Assembly: GCA_934500835.1 (NCBI GenBank)
Contig: CAKSTR010000011.1
Span: forward strand, 94,434-158,433
Reading direction: 5' to 3'
Length of the DNA stretch: 64,000 nt
Origin: an uncultured Paracoccaceae bacterium
GTDB taxonomy: Bacteria > Pseudomonadota > Alphaproteobacteria > Rhodobacterales > Rhodobacteraceae
In this document: one piece after another, positions 34,264-43,511 of the stretch
Layout: the number at the start of each line of letters is the position of its first letter
How positions within the stretch are numbered: position 1 is the first letter of the stretch
Notes under the pieces: model-generated
What the model saw: the letters and a program-made list of their open reading frames with translations, nothing else
What the model was told of the DNA's origin: nothing
Databases searched by the model: none
Program-made: the position numbers and the translations under genes

Positions 34264-37056
34264 CTAGCGGCTCTCCGGAGGCTGGCGGTCGGCGGTGTGC
34301 TGCGCCAGCCGCGACAGGGTGGAGATGGCCAGAAGGATCGCGCCGAGGACGCAGAGCAGCACGCCAAGATCGAAGAACGCGGCGGTGGTCAGCTCGATCT
34401 CGTCCAGGGGCCAGAGATGCAGGTAGGTGAAGCCCGAGGTGAGGAACGGCCAGCCCATGACCCAGGCGGCGGCCCCGGTCAGCGTGGCGATCAACACCCC
34501 GGCGGCGATCAGGCTTTGATGGGCGAAGCGCAGGCGGTGTTCGGCCCAGACGAAGCCCGAGGCGATGTATTGCAGCAGGATGGCGATGGCGATGGTCAGG
34601 CCGGCGACGAAGCCTCCGCCCGGCAGGTTGTGGCCGCGCAGGAAGATGAAGAGGCCGACAAGGATCATCAGCGGCATCAGGAAGCGGATCGCCGCGGTCA
34701 GCATCAGCGGATGCGGGTCCCCGGCGTTGCGGGCCAGCTTCAGCCCGGCAAGGCGGGCAAGCGCGGTCCTTGACGACAGGACCGAGGCGGCAAGGGCGAA
34801 GATCACAAGGGCGGCAATGCCAAGGACGATGATCTCGCCATAGGTGTCATAGCCTCGGAAGTCGACGATGATGGTATTGACCGCGTTGGTCCCGCCCGCG
34901 GCGGGTTTCGACTGCGCCCAGTGGAAGTCCGAGATTTTCGGGAAGGCCGGAGAGCGGGTCATCAGGGCCCAGGCCAGCAGCCCGGTGCCAAGCCCGGCGG
35001 CCGAGGCCAGGATCAGATCGCGGGCGCGGCGGGGCAGCGGGGTCTCGGACGGGGTTTCGGCGGGCAGGAAGTTCAGCGCCAGAAGCATCAGGAGGACTGT
35101 CACCACCTCGACCGTGATCTGGGTCAGCGCAAGGTCGGGGGCCGAGGCCCAGGCGAAGGCGGCGGAAAGCATCAGCCCGACGATGCCGGTCATCAGAAGG
35201 GCGAAAACCCGGTCGTGATGGCGAAGCGCCGCGGCGATGGCGGCGGTCGTGAGGACAAGCCAGCCGATGGCGGGGGCGGCCTCGAACGGAAGGAGGCTGC
35301 GGCCGCCCGCGGCATGGCTGCCGGTCAGGAAGGCATAGGCGCCAAGGCCAAGGATCAGGAGCGTCGCCGTCAGGACGCTGCGGGAAAGGCGGCCGTCATG
35401 CAGGGCGGTGATGAAGGAGCCGGCCGCCCTTGCAAGGGCGTTTGTGGTGCCGGTGAAGGCGGTTCTTGCGTCGACAAGGCCGAAGGCATCCCACATCCGG
35501 CGGAATCGCGGGGTGAGGCCGAAGACCAGAAGGCCGCCGCCGATTGCGGCCAGCGACATCCACAGGGCCGGGCTTGCCAGCCCGTGCCAGAGGGCGAGAT
35601 GGGCGTGGATCGTCTCGCCCGTGGTGGCGGTGGATGCGGCATCGACGATCGGGCCGAGAAGCGGCATCGGCAGCAGGCCCGAGGCGATGACCAGCGCCGC
35701 CAGCAGGGCGGGCGCCAGCCAGAGGCCGGGGCCGGGATCGCGGGCGTGCACTGCGGTGCGGGGATGGCCAAGGAAGGTGCCGGACAGGAAGCGCAGCGCA
35801 TAGGCCACCGACAGGATGGCGGCCGCCAGCGCCAGCAGGGCGACCAGGGGCGTGGTGGCTGCGGCATTCTCCAGCATCGCCTCTTTTGACAGGAAGCCGT
35901 TCAGCGGCGGGAAGCCGGCCATTGACAGGGTGGTGATGGCGGCAAGGACGAAGGTCAGCGGCATGGCGCGGCGCAGGCCGCCAAGCTGGCGGATGTCGCG
36001 GCTGTGGGTGGCATGTTCCACGATGCCCGCCAGCATGAAGAGGGCGGCCTTGAAGCTGGCATGGGCAAGGATATGCAGCATGGCGGCGGTGGCGGCGGCC
36101 TTGGTGCCAAGGCCCAGCAGGAAGGTGATCAGGCCAAGGTGGCTGACGGTGGACCAGGCAAGGATCGCCTTCAGGTCGTCCTTGAACAGGGCGAACTTGG
36201 CACCGATCAGCAGGGTCAGAAGCCCCGCAGTGGCGACGATCCCCGTCCATTCCGGCGTGCCCGACAGCACCGGCCAGAGCCGGGCCATCAGATAAAGCCC
36301 GGCCTTCACCATGGTGGCGGAATGGAGATAGGCCGACACCGGCGTGGGCGCGGCCATGGCGTGCGGCAGCCAGAACTGGAAGGGGAATTGCGCCGATTTG
36401 GCGAAGGCACCGGCAAGGATCAGCACCAGCGCCAGCGGATAAAGCGGGCTGGCCTGAATGGCGTCCTTTTGCTGCAGGATCACCGCCAGCTCATGCGAGC
36501 CGGCGATCCGGCCCAGCACCAGCATCCCGGCGATCAGCGCAATGCCTCCGCCGCCGGTGATCGCCAGCGCCATGCGGGCGCCTTGCCGGCCCTCTGCGGT
36601 ATGGCTCCACCAGCCGATCAGCAGGAAAGAAGTCAGCGAGGTCAGTTCCCAGAATACCAGCAGCAACAGGATGTTGTCCGACAGCACGATCCCGGTCATC
36701 GCGCCCTGAAACAGCAGCAGACTGGTCAGGAAGCGGGGCAGCGGTGCGTCCGGGTCAAGGTAGAATCGCGAATAGACAAGGATCAGCAGCCCCATGCCAA
36801 GGATCAGCCCGGCGAACATCAGCGCCAGCCCGTCGATGCGGAAGGTGGCGTTCAGCGCGATGGCGGGCAGCCAGTCGAAGGCGGCGGTGACGGTGCCGCC
36901 CCGCAGGATCGCCGGCGCATGGCCCAGCAGACCGGCCAGCGCCAGCGCATTGGCCGCCAGCGCGGCAAGGGTCGCGGCGGTGCGGCCAAGCCTGCCGGCC
37001 ATGGCCACAAGCACTGCGCCGAGAAAGGGAAGGGCTGCGATCAGCGCAGGAGACAT
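34264..37056 (-). CDS. mnhA: Fused cation/proton antiporter subunit MnhA-MnhB (PhaAB)
   Basis: 930 residues from ATG 37056 (MSPALIAALPFLGAVL); a longer frame to 37152 has no similarity upstream. Residues 1-500 or so are the NuoL-like proton-antiporter unit (NILLLLVFWELTSLTSFLLIGWW, then LAGAFAKSAQFPFQFWLP). Residues 600-770 are the MnhA C-terminal part (WASAPDLALTQITVEVVT). Residues 780-920 are the MnhB unit (RFLMPLMILVGLFIFLRGHNLPGGGFVAGL). Fusion of A and B is typical of group 2 (Pha-type) operons in alphaproteobacteria. First gene of the operon. Confidence 0.9.
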   Translation of the reverse strand: MSPALIAALPFLGAVLVAMAGRLGRTAATLAALAANALALAGLLGHAPAILRGGTVTAAFDWLPAIALNATFRIDGLALMFAGLILGMGLLILVYSRFYLDPDAPLPRFLTSLLLFQGAMTGIVLSDNILLLLVFWELTSLTSFLLIGWWSHTAEGRQGARMALAITGGGGIALIAGMLVLGRIAGSHELAVILQQKDAIQASPLYPLALVLILAGAFAKSAQFPFQFWLPHAMAAPTPVSAYLHSATMVKAGLYLMARLWPVLSGTPEWTGIVATAGLLTLLIGAKFALFKDDLKAILAWSTVSHLGLITFLLGLGTKAAATAAMLHILAHASFKAALFMLAGIVEHATHSRDIRQLGGLRRAMPLTFVLAAITTLSMAGFPPLNGFLSKEAMLENAAATTPLVALLALAAAILSVAYALRFLSGTFLGHPRTAVHARDPGPGLWLAPALLAALVIASGLLPMPLLGPIVDAASTATTGETIHAHLALWHGLASPALWMSLAAIGGGLLVFGLTPRFRRMWDAFGLVDARTAFTGTTNALARAAGSFITALHDGRLSRSVLTATLLILGLGAYAFLTGSHAAGGRSLLPFEAAPAIGWLVLTTAAIAAALRHHDRVFALLMTGIVGLMLSAAFAWASAPDLALTQITVEVVTVLLMLLALNFLPAETPSETPLPRRARDLILASAAGLGTGLLAWALMTRSPAFPKISDFHWAQSKPAAGGTNAVNTIIVDFRGYDTYGEIIVLGIAALVIFALAASVLSSRTALARLAGLKLARNAGDPHPLMLTAAIRFLMPLMILVGLFIFLRGHNLPGGGFVAGLTIAIAILLQYIASGFVWAEHRLRFAHQSLIAAGVLIATLTGAAAWVMGWPFLTSGFTYLHLWPLDEIELTTAAFFDLGVLLCVLGAILLAISTLSRLAQHTADRQPPESR

Positions 37057-37227
37057 GCGGGGCGCGGTTCCTCGTCGGAGAGTTCGGGGCGACGACAGGC
37101 GCGACGCGGCGGGGTGTTGCAGCCAATTTGCGCGACGGGGCGGGAAATTCAACCCTTCGCCGGGCCGAAAGCGCCGCGGCGCGGCGTGGTGGGGGCGATT
37201 TTTCGACGAGAAACCGGCCGCCCGTGG
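37057..37227 (-). promoter_or_regulatory. Antiporter operon upstream region
   Basis: 171 bases between the kinase stop and mnhA. It must hold the antiporter promoter unless read-through from the kinase drives it. A GAGGAA site lies upstream of ATG 37056 on the minus strand. No convincing operator palindrome was seen. Confidence 0.4.
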
Positions 37228-37836
37228 TCAGAGGTTGCGCAGGGTGATCTCGGCCGGAAGGGAACGGGTGATCACGGTCAGCGCATTGGGCAGGTCGTTG
37301 GTTCTGATCCAGTCCTGCGCGGCCTGCGGCTCGCGTCCATGGTGCTGCCAGCGGGCGGTCAGGCGGCGGACCAGCTCGGCTTCCGGCACATCCAGAAAGA
37401 CCGTCAGATCGAAAAGGGGCGCAAGCTGGCGCCACGGGTCTTCGTCCAGCAGAAGGTAGTTGCCCTCGACGATCAGGACGCGGTCCGCGGGCCCGACGAT
37501 GTCGGCCCCGGCGCGGGACAGTTCGCGGTCGCGGTCGAAGATCGGGATCGCCACCTCGTCCTCGGCCTGCAGGCGGCGGATCAGATGAAGGAACCCCTGC
37601 GCGTCAAAGGTCTGGGGCGCGCCCTTGCGCGCGCGCAGTCCCCGCGCGTCAAGCACGGCGTCATCGTAGTGAAACCCGTCCATCGGCACCACACGGGCGC
37701 CCGGAGACAGGGCGGCCGCAAGGGCGGCGGCCAGCGTCGATTTGCCCGAGGCGGGCGGGCCGGCCAGCGCCACAAGAAAGCGGGCCGGTCCGTCGGCGCG
37801 GGCGCGGATCAGATTGGCAAGGCCTGCGGCATTCAT
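37228..37836 (-). CDS. P-loop kinase, uridine kinase/pantothenate kinase-like
   Basis: 202 residues. Walker A is GPPASGKST (26-34); a MDGFHYDD segment (52-59) matches the substrate-binding region of uridine kinase-like proteins, and VLIVEGNYLLLDEDPW is the Walker B region. FrcK-like or YggC-like sugar or nucleoside kinases have this layout; the substrate cannot be fixed. Minus strand, upstream of the antiporter operon. Confidence 0.8.
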   Translation of the reverse strand: MNAAGLANLIRARADGPARFLVALAGPPASGKSTLAAALAAALSPGARVVPMDGFHYDDAVLDARGLRARKGAPQTFDAQGFLHLIRRLQAEDEVAIPIFDRDRELSRAGADIVGPADRVLIVEGNYLLLDEDPWRQLAPLFDLTVFLDVPEAELVRRLTARWQHHGREPQAAQDWIRTNDLPNALTVITRSLPAEITLRNL

Positions 37837-37917
37837 CGGTTGCTCCTGCGGCTGGAGGGGCAGCCTAGCCGCGGCTCGGATGCGGCGGCAAGGAAAAGCA
37901 GCGGCAAGGAAAAGCCG

Positions 37918-38841
37918 TCAGCCCTGCGGCGACATGGCCTTGCGCTGCCCCGCGCGCTCCAGCCCCAGCTGACGTTCGCGCCAGATGATCAGGATGCCGG
38001 CCGTCACCACAAGGCTTGCCCCGAGAAGCATGGTCCAGGTCGGCGCTTCGGAGAAGATGAACCAGCCGATGGCGATGGCAAAGACCATCGAGGCATAGTC
38101 GAAGGGGGCGACCAGCGAGGCATCGGCCTCGCGGTAGCTGGAGGTCAGCAGGATCTGCCCCACCCCGCCCAGAAGCCCGGCGCCGACCAGAAGTGCGGCC
38201 TCGGTCGGGGTGGGCCATACCCAGCCGAATGGCAGCGTCAGCAGCGACAGGACCGAAGCCGTCACCGAGAACCAGAACACGATGGTCGCCGTCTTTTCGG
38301 CCAGCACCAGCTTGCGCACGAAGACCTGCGCGAGAGCCGAGAAAAGGGCGCCACCCAGCACCACCATGGCACCGAAGGCCTCGGCATAGCCGGCGACGGT
38401 CGGGTCGAGCACGGTCAGCCGGGGATAGACCACGATCAGCACGCCGCACAGGCCAAGGGCGACGGCGGCCATGCGGAAGAAGCGGACCTCTTCGCCCAGA
38501 AACATCGCGGCGAAGATGACGGTCAGGATCGGGGCGGCATAGCCGATGGCCGTCACCTCGGGCAAAGGCAGATAGGCCAGGCCGGAGAAGCCCAGACCCA
38601 TGGCGACCGTGCCCATCAGCCCGCGCCAGAAATGGCCAAAGGGGTTGTCGGTGCGGAAGCCTTGCGACAGCTCGTGCCGCAGGGCCAGCCAGACCACGAT
38701 CACCGGAATGGCAAAGAAGGAGCGGAAGAACACCGTCTCACCGGCTGGAACATGGTCGGCCGTGGCCTTGATCATCGCCGACATGACGATGAAGACAAGG
38801 ACCGAGGCCACCTTGTAAGCTATGCCGCGCAGCGGTCGCAT
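37918..38841 (-). CDS. EamA/DMT-superfamily transporter
   Basis: 307 residues with ten membrane helices in two EamA repeats (about 5-140 and 150-290). The start at ATG 38841 (MRPLRGIAYKVAS) is chosen because upstream extension to 39018 has no membrane or family features. Motifs FFRSFFAIPVI and LPLPEVTAIGYAAPI are typical of the first repeat. Likely exporter of a small metabolite; substrate unknown. Divergent from adenine deaminase, which raises the possibility of purine export. Confidence 0.85.
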   Translation of the reverse strand: MRPLRGIAYKVASVLVFIVMSAMIKATADHVPAGETVFFRSFFAIPVIVVWLALRHELSQGFRTDNPFGHFWRGLMGTVAMGLGFSGLAYLPLPEVTAIGYAAPILTVIFAAMFLGEEVRFFRMAAVALGLCGVLIVVYPRLTVLDPTVAGYAEAFGAMVVLGGALFSALAQVFVRKLVLAEKTATIVFWFSVTASVLSLLTLPFGWVWPTPTEAALLVGAGLLGGVGQILLTSSYREADASLVAPFDYASMVFAIAIGWFIFSEAPTWTMLLGASLVVTAGILIIWRERQLGLERAGQRKAMSPQG

Positions 38842-39005
38842 CCGGGAACCTTTCGCTGGCCCCTGATGAAGCACGCTATTCCGGCGGGTGCAATGGCGGA
38901 GGACCGCAATCGGGGTGACTCGTGGAAAATGTTGATTCTGTTTGTTGAAACCGCGAATGGACTCTGACCCGCCTTGCGGGGGCCATGGCAAGAAGGAAGA
39001 GTGCG

Positions 39006-40715
39006 ATGACGACAGCAAAGCCCCGGCCGATTGCCGACCGGATCGATCAGGGCCGCGGCGCGGCTCCCGCCGACCTTGTGCTGAAGGGCGGGCGTATGTT
39101 CGACCTGATCACCGGCGATCTGGTCGAGACCGATGTGGCGATCTGCGGCGATACCATCGTGGGCACCTTCGGCACCTATTACGGCAGGCAAGAGATCGAC
39201 GTCTCGGGCAAGGTATTGGTGCCGGGCTTCATCGACACCCATCTGCATATCGAATCCTCGCTGGTCACCCCGCATGAGTTCGACCGCTGCGTCACCCCGC
39301 GCGGAGTGACGACGGCGATCTGCGATCCGCACGAGATTGCCAATGTCAGCGGGCTGACCGGCATCCACTACTTCCTGACCTCTGCCGCGCAGACGCTGAT
39401 GGACATCCGCGTGAACCTGTCCTCCTGCGTCCCCTCGACCCATATGGAGACGGCGGGCGCCCGGCTTGAGGCCGCCGATCTTGTGCCACTGATGGATCAT
39501 CCGAAGGTCATCGGCCTGGCCGAGTTCATGAACTTCCCCGGTGTCCTGATGAAGGACCCCGGCTGTCTGGCCAAGCTCGAGGCCTTCCGGGGCCGCCATA
39601 TCGACGGCCATGCGCCCCTGCTGCGCGGCCTGGACCTGAACGGCTACATCAGCGCCGGAATCCGCACCGAACATGAGGCGACCACCGCGGAAGAGGCGCT
39701 GGAGAAGCTGCGCAAGGGGATGCGGGTCCTGATCCGCGAAGGTTCGGTCTCGAAGGACCTGCATGCGCTGGCGCCGATCCTGACCGAACGGCATTCGCCC
39801 TACCTGTGCTTCTGCACCGATGACCGCAACCCGCTGGACATTGCCGAGCATGGCCATCTGGACCACATGATCCGCACCGCGATTGCCTTGGGCTGCCCGC
39901 CGCTGGCGGTCTACCGCGCGGCCTCCCTCTCGGCGGCCGAAGCCTTCGGGCTGAAGGACCGCGGGTTGATCGCGCCGGGCAAGCGGGCGGACATCGCGGT
40001 GATCGACAGCCTTGAGGGCTGCCATGCCGCGATGGTGCTGGCGGGCGGCGTGGTGGCGGATGCGGCGGCTTTTGCGGCACGGGCGGGGAAGGACCCGGTC
40101 GCCCGCCACTCGGTCAGGGCGCCGAAGGTGACGGCGCGCGATTTCCGCACCGCCGGCAACCGGGCCGAGACGCCGGTGATCGGCATCCTGCCGGGCAAGA
40201 TCATCACCCCGCATCTGACCTTTGAGATCCCGCCGGTCGATGGCGACAAGCGCCCCGATCTTGCGCGCGACCTGATGAAGATCGCGGTGATCGAACGGCA
40301 CGGCAAGAATGGCAACCGCGCGACAGGCTTCGTGCAGGGCTTCGGGATGCAGGAAGGGGCGATCGCCTCGACCGTCTGCCATGACCATCACAATATCGCG
40401 GTGGTCGGAGCGGATTACGACGACATGGCGCTGGCCGCCAACCGATTGACCGAGATCGAGGGCGGCTTTGTCGTCACCCGTGGCGGCAAGGTGCTGGCCG
40501 AACTGGCGCTGCCTGTGGCCGGGCTGATGAGCCTTCTGCCTTTCGAGGAGGTGCGCGAGAAGCTGGTGGCCCTGCGCGCCGCCGCCCGCGATCTGGGCGT
40601 GGTGCTGGAAGAGCCCTTCCTGCAGCTGGCCTTCCTTGCCTTGCCGGTGATCCCGCATCTGAAGATCACCGATCACGGCATGGTCGACGTCGACCGGTTC
40701 GAGGTGATGCCCTGA
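39006..40715 (+). CDS. ade: Adenine deaminase
   Basis: 569 residues from ATG 39006, preceded by AAGGAAGA; ATG 38985 is an alternative with no ribosome-binding site. Amidohydrolase with the metal motif [20 protein letters not shown], a FCTDDR segment providing the catalytic aspartate, and the C-terminal [14 protein letters not shown] segment ([13 protein letters not shown]) specific to the bacterial adenine deaminase family. It converts adenine to hypoxanthine and ammonia. Length matches the family. Confidence 0.9.
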   Translation: MTTAKPRPIADRIDQGRGAAPADLVLKGGRMFDLITGDLVETDVAICGDTIVGTFGTYYGRQEIDVSGKVLVPGFIDTHLHIESSLVTPHEFDRCVTPRGVTTAICDPHEIANVSGLTGIHYFLTSAAQTLMDIRVNLSSCVPSTHMETAGARLEAADLVPLMDHPKVIGLAEFMNFPGVLMKDPGCLAKLEAFRGRHIDGHAPLLRGLDLNGYISAGIRTEHEATTAEEALEKLRKGMRVLIREGSVSKDLHALAPILTERHSPYLCFCTDDRNPLDIAEHGHLDHMIRTAIALGCPPLAVYRAASLSAAEAFGLKDRGLIAPGKRADIAVIDSLEGCHAAMVLAGGVVADAAAFAARAGKDPVARHSVRAPKVTARDFRTAGNRAETPVIGILPGKIITPHLTFEIPPVDGDKRPDLARDLMKIAVIERHGKNGNRATGFVQGFGMQEGAIASTVCHDHHNIAVVGADYDDMALAANRLTEIEGGFVVTRGGKVLAELALPVAGLMSLLPFEEVREKLVALRAAARDLGVVLEEPFLQLAFLALPVIPHLKITDHGMVDVDRFEVMP

Positions 40716-41072
40716 TCGCGATGATCGGGCACCACCCGCGCTGCGCGACCCCGCCCCGAAGGTCCCGCGCTCGGCCCAGCCGGTGGGCCGAACCGCGGAT
40801 CCAGCAGAGCGGCTGCCGCCGCAAGCCTTTATGTGTTGCGGGCGGAGCGCGATCCGGCCGCCGTCGGCCGCAGGGGGCTTCCGCCCCCATGCCATTGGTC
40901 AGGACCAATGGCATTCCCCCGAGGATATTTTGACCAAAGTGAAAGTGCCGGGCCTTCATTCTGGCCCAAATATCCCCGCCGGAGGCATCCGCGCTTTGTC
41001 ACCGGCGCCCCGGCCGGCCTTTTCAGAATGGCGCTTCGGTGTAAGCTTGCCGTTGCAAGGGAGGACCCGCCG
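40716..41072. repeat. Repeat-rich spacer between ade and the SGNH hydrolase gene
   Basis: 357 bases without a gene. It holds a GGGGGC...GCCCCC hairpin (about 40874-40888), a perfect 12-bp hairpin ATGCCATTGGTC-AG-GACCAATGGCAT (40889-40914), and a GGATATTT (40923-40930)/AAATATCC (40968-40975) element of the family found throughout the window. Termination after ade is the likely role. Confidence 0.75.
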
Positions 41073-41720
41073 ATGACCGCGACCCGCACGCTTTTGCTGT
41101 TCGGTGACAGCAACACCCATGGCACCATACCGATGGCCGATCTTTCGGACGACGGCCGCTTTGATCGGCAGGAGCGCTGGGCGGGGCGGCTGCAGCGCCT
41201 TCTGCCCGATTGGGAGGTGATCGCAGAGGGCCATCCGGGCCGCACCACCCTGCATGACGATCCGGTGGAAGGCCCGCATCGCAACGGGTTGCGGGTGCTG
41301 CCCGCGCTGCTTGAATCGCATCGCCCCCTCGACGCGGTGCTGATCATGCTTGGCACCAATGACCTGAAAGAGCGGTTCAGCGTCAATGCCGGCGACATCG
41401 CCCTGTCGGTGGAGCGGCTGGTTGCCGAGATCCGCGCCAGCGGGGCAGGGCCGGCGGGCGGCGTCCCCGGCATCCTGATCGTCAGCCCGCCGCCGATCGA
41501 AGAAGTCGGCTGTCTGGCCGGGATCTTTGCCGGCGGGGCGGCGAAGTCGCACCGACTGGCGGCGCGGTTGGAAGAGATGGCGGCCCGCAACGGCCTGCCC
41601 TTCCTGAACGCGGGCACTCTGGTCAAGGTCAGCCCGGTGGACGGCATCCATTACGACGCCGATGCCAATCCCGTGCTGGCCGAGGCGTTTGCTTCTGCCA
41701 TCCGCCGGCATTTCCCCTGA
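41073..41720 (+). CDS. SGNH/GDSL hydrolase (arylesterase-like)
   Basis: 215 residues with GGGAGGA at 41060-41066. Block I is LLFGDSNTHG (Ser13), block III GTNDLKERF with Asn, and block V DGIHYDADAN with the Asp-His pair: the full SGNH catalytic set. No signal peptide, so cytoplasmic. It hydrolyses esters or thioesters; similar proteins are described as arylesterases. Substrate unknown. Confidence 0.85.
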   Translation: MTATRTLLLFGDSNTHGTIPMADLSDDGRFDRQERWAGRLQRLLPDWEVIAEGHPGRTTLHDDPVEGPHRNGLRVLPALLESHRPLDAVLIMLGTNDLKERFSVNAGDIALSVERLVAEIRASGAGPAGGVPGILIVSPPPIEEVGCLAGIFAGGAAKSHRLAARLEEMAARNGLPFLNAGTLVKVSPVDGIHYDADANPVLAEAFASAIRRHFP

Positions 41721-41825
41721 TTAGGTGAAACCTAATCCGCGCTGCGCCATTCCTTCCTTTTTTCCAAAGATGAATCCGCGCAAGGTGTTTTGGACCTGCC
41801 ACCCCGCCGATCCCCGGAGGCCGCG

Positions 41826-42200
41826 ATGACCCTGCAAGACCCTGCCCTGGCGGAGCTGCGCGCCAATGTCGCCCAGCCGTTCGCGCGGGTGCAGGCGATG
41901 CCGAAAGCGGTCCATACTTCTGAAAGCTTTGCCGCGCTGGAGCAACGCCATAATTTCGGCCGCGAACGGCTTTGCGCCGGACGGGCCGAAGGGTTACCCG
42001 ATCCGGGCGACTATCTGGCGATGGAAATCTCGGGCGAGCCGATCATCGTCCTGCGCGACGGGGACGGGCGGCTGCGCGGCCTGTCGAACGTGTGCGGCGG
42101 CCTGTGCGCAGACTTCTCGGCCCCAGGCGCGCTTCTGGAGCGCCCCAATTCCGATTTCGCCCGCTGGATCGCCTCGAAGATCCCGCAGGCGCAGGACTAG
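41826..42200 (+). pseudogene. Rieske oxygenase alpha-subunit remnant (internal deletion)
   Basis: 124 residues. The N-terminal 90 residues follow ring-hydroxylating oxygenase alpha subunits (LPDPGDYLAMEISGEPIIVLRDGDGRLRGLSNVC, split here by length into two overlapping motifs), reaching the first cysteine of the Rieske CxH motif. There the sequence breaks: the expected His and the second CxxH pair are missing, and the last 30 residues (FARWIASKIPQ) look like an enzyme C-terminus. Normal proteins have about 380-430 residues. An internal deletion of some 250-300 codons, kept in frame, explains this best; a functional mini-protein is possible but cannot bind the cluster. Confidence 0.6.
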
Positions 42201-42226
42201 ACCCAAAGGACCCCGAAAGGACCACC

Positions 42227-42640
42227 ATGGCCCATACGCGCCACCGCAAGTTCAACACCAAGGACACCTATCCCGAGCAGAACCTCGACAACGACCTGTG
42301 CCAGGCCGTGGTCGCGCGCGGGACCACGATCTTCCTGCGCGGCCAGTGCCCGCAGGATCTGGACACGGCCAGGGACATCGGCAGCCATGATCCGGTGGAG
42401 CAGACCCACAAGGTGATGCAGAACATCCGCCAGCTGGTCGAGGAATGCGGCGGCAAGATGGAGCATGTCTGCAAGGTCGTGGTCTATCTGACGGATGTGC
42501 GCCACCGCGAGGCGGTCTACCGGACCATGGGCGAATACATCAAGGGCGTGCATCCGGTTTCGACCGGAGTGGTCGTCACCGCGCTGGCGCGGCCCTCGTG
42601 GCTGGTCGAAATCGACGCGACCGCCGTCATCCCGGATTGA
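42227..42640 (+). CDS. RidA/YjgF family protein
   Basis: 137 residues. The core TIFLRGQCPQDLDT..., VMQNIRQLVEECGGKMEHVCKVVVYLTD and PVSTGVVVTALARPSWLVEIDATAVI follow the RidA fold, with the conserved arginine of the imine-binding pocket near RPSWLVEI. RidA proteins hydrolyse reactive enamines or imines from PLP enzymes. It may be relevant that the bhc pathway also handles iminosuccinate, but the genes are 17 kb apart. It starts 26 bases after the Rieske remnant. Confidence 0.85.
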   Translation: MAHTRHRKFNTKDTYPEQNLDNDLCQAVVARGTTIFLRGQCPQDLDTARDIGSHDPVEQTHKVMQNIRQLVEECGGKMEHVCKVVVYLTDVRHREAVYRTMGEYIKGVHPVSTGVVVTALARPSWLVEIDATAVIPD

Positions 42641-42668
42641 AACCGAAGGCCGGGGGGCGCTTCGCCCC

Positions 42669-42775
42669 CCGGACCCCCCGAGGATATTTTCCGCCAAAGT
42701 GAAGGGCAAAGCAGTCTGTCTCCTTTCACTTTGGTCCAAATATCCTCGGGGGGTCCGGGGGTGTGAAACCCCCGG
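42669..42775. repeat. Largest intergenic inverted-repeat element
   Basis: Bases 42669-42689 pair perfectly with 42738-42758 (21 bp), and CCAAAGTGAA (42694-42703) pairs with TTCACTTTGG (42725-42734). A second hairpin CCGGGGG (42755-42761)/CCCCCGG (42769-42775) overlaps its right arm. It lies between the RidA and DUF1028 genes and is the fullest copy of the window's repeat family. Confidence 0.9.
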
Positions 42776-42796
42776 CACCTGCCAAAAGAGGGCTGC

Positions 42797-43474
42797 ATGA
42801 CCTTTTCTCTTCTCGCCCGCTGCCCGGAGACCGGGGCTTTCGGGATGGTGATTTCCTCTTCGTCCCCTGCGGTGGCGGCGCGGTGCGCCCATGCAAGGGC
42901 CGGGGTGGGCGTGGCGGCAACGCAGAACATCACCGATCCGGCCCTTGGGCCGCGGCTTCTGGACCTGATGGAGGCAGGGGCCTCGGCGGCGGAGGCCATG
43001 GCGCAGGTGGTGGCCGAGGCGCCGCATGTCGACTACCGGCAGCTGATGTGCATCGATGCTGCGGGGCGGGTCGCCGGCCATTCTGGCGCGAAGACGCTGG
43101 GGGTCTGGGCGCTGGCCGAGGGGCAGGGGGTGATCGCAGGGGGCAACCTTCTGGCGCATGACGGGGTGCCTGCGGCGATGGTGGCGGGGTTTGGCGCAGC
43201 ACAGGGGGCGCTCGGGGATCGGCTGGTTGCCGCCTTGCAGGCCGGTGCGGCAGCGGGGGGCGAGGCCGGGCCGGTGCATTCGGCCGGGTTGCTGATCGTC
43301 GACCGCGAAAGCTGGCCGGTGGCCTGGCTGCGCGCCGACTGGTCAGAAGCCGCCACCCCCATCGAGGAGGTTGCCCGCGCCTGGGCCGTCTACCAGCCGC
43401 AGATGGCCGCCTATATCCAGCGGGCGAAAGACCCCGAATGGGCACCCTCTTACGGCGTGCCGGGCGACGAATAG
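42797..43474 (+). CDS. DUF1028 family protein
   Basis: 225 residues. Starts MTFSLLARCPETGAFGMVISSSSPAVAAR and contains GVGVAATQNITDPALGPR and VHSAGLLIVDRESWPVAWLRADW, the core of the DUF1028 family, which has an Ntn-hydrolase-like fold. The exact reaction is not established. It is often found with RidA-like proteins and amide hydrolases; here RidA precedes it by 156 bases including the large repeat. Confidence 0.85.
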   Translation: MTFSLLARCPETGAFGMVISSSSPAVAARCAHARAGVGVAATQNITDPALGPRLLDLMEAGASAAEAMAQVVAEAPHVDYRQLMCIDAAGRVAGHSGAKTLGVWALAEGQGVIAGGNLLAHDGVPAAMVAGFGAAQGALGDRLVAALQAGAAAGGEAGPVHSAGLLIVDRESWPVAWLRADWSEAATPIEEVARAWAVYQPQMAAYIQRAKDPEWAPSYGVPGDE

Positions 43475-43511
43475 GGTTTTCCCGGCGCGGTGCAGCGGCT
43501 AGTTTCGCGCC

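Noticed and set aside
36004..38967. Long open frame of 987 codons on the plus strand
   Set aside because: It lies antisense to the antiporter, kinase and EamA genes; the composition (Gly, Arg, Gln, Asp rich) is that of a high-GC shadow frame, with no family features.
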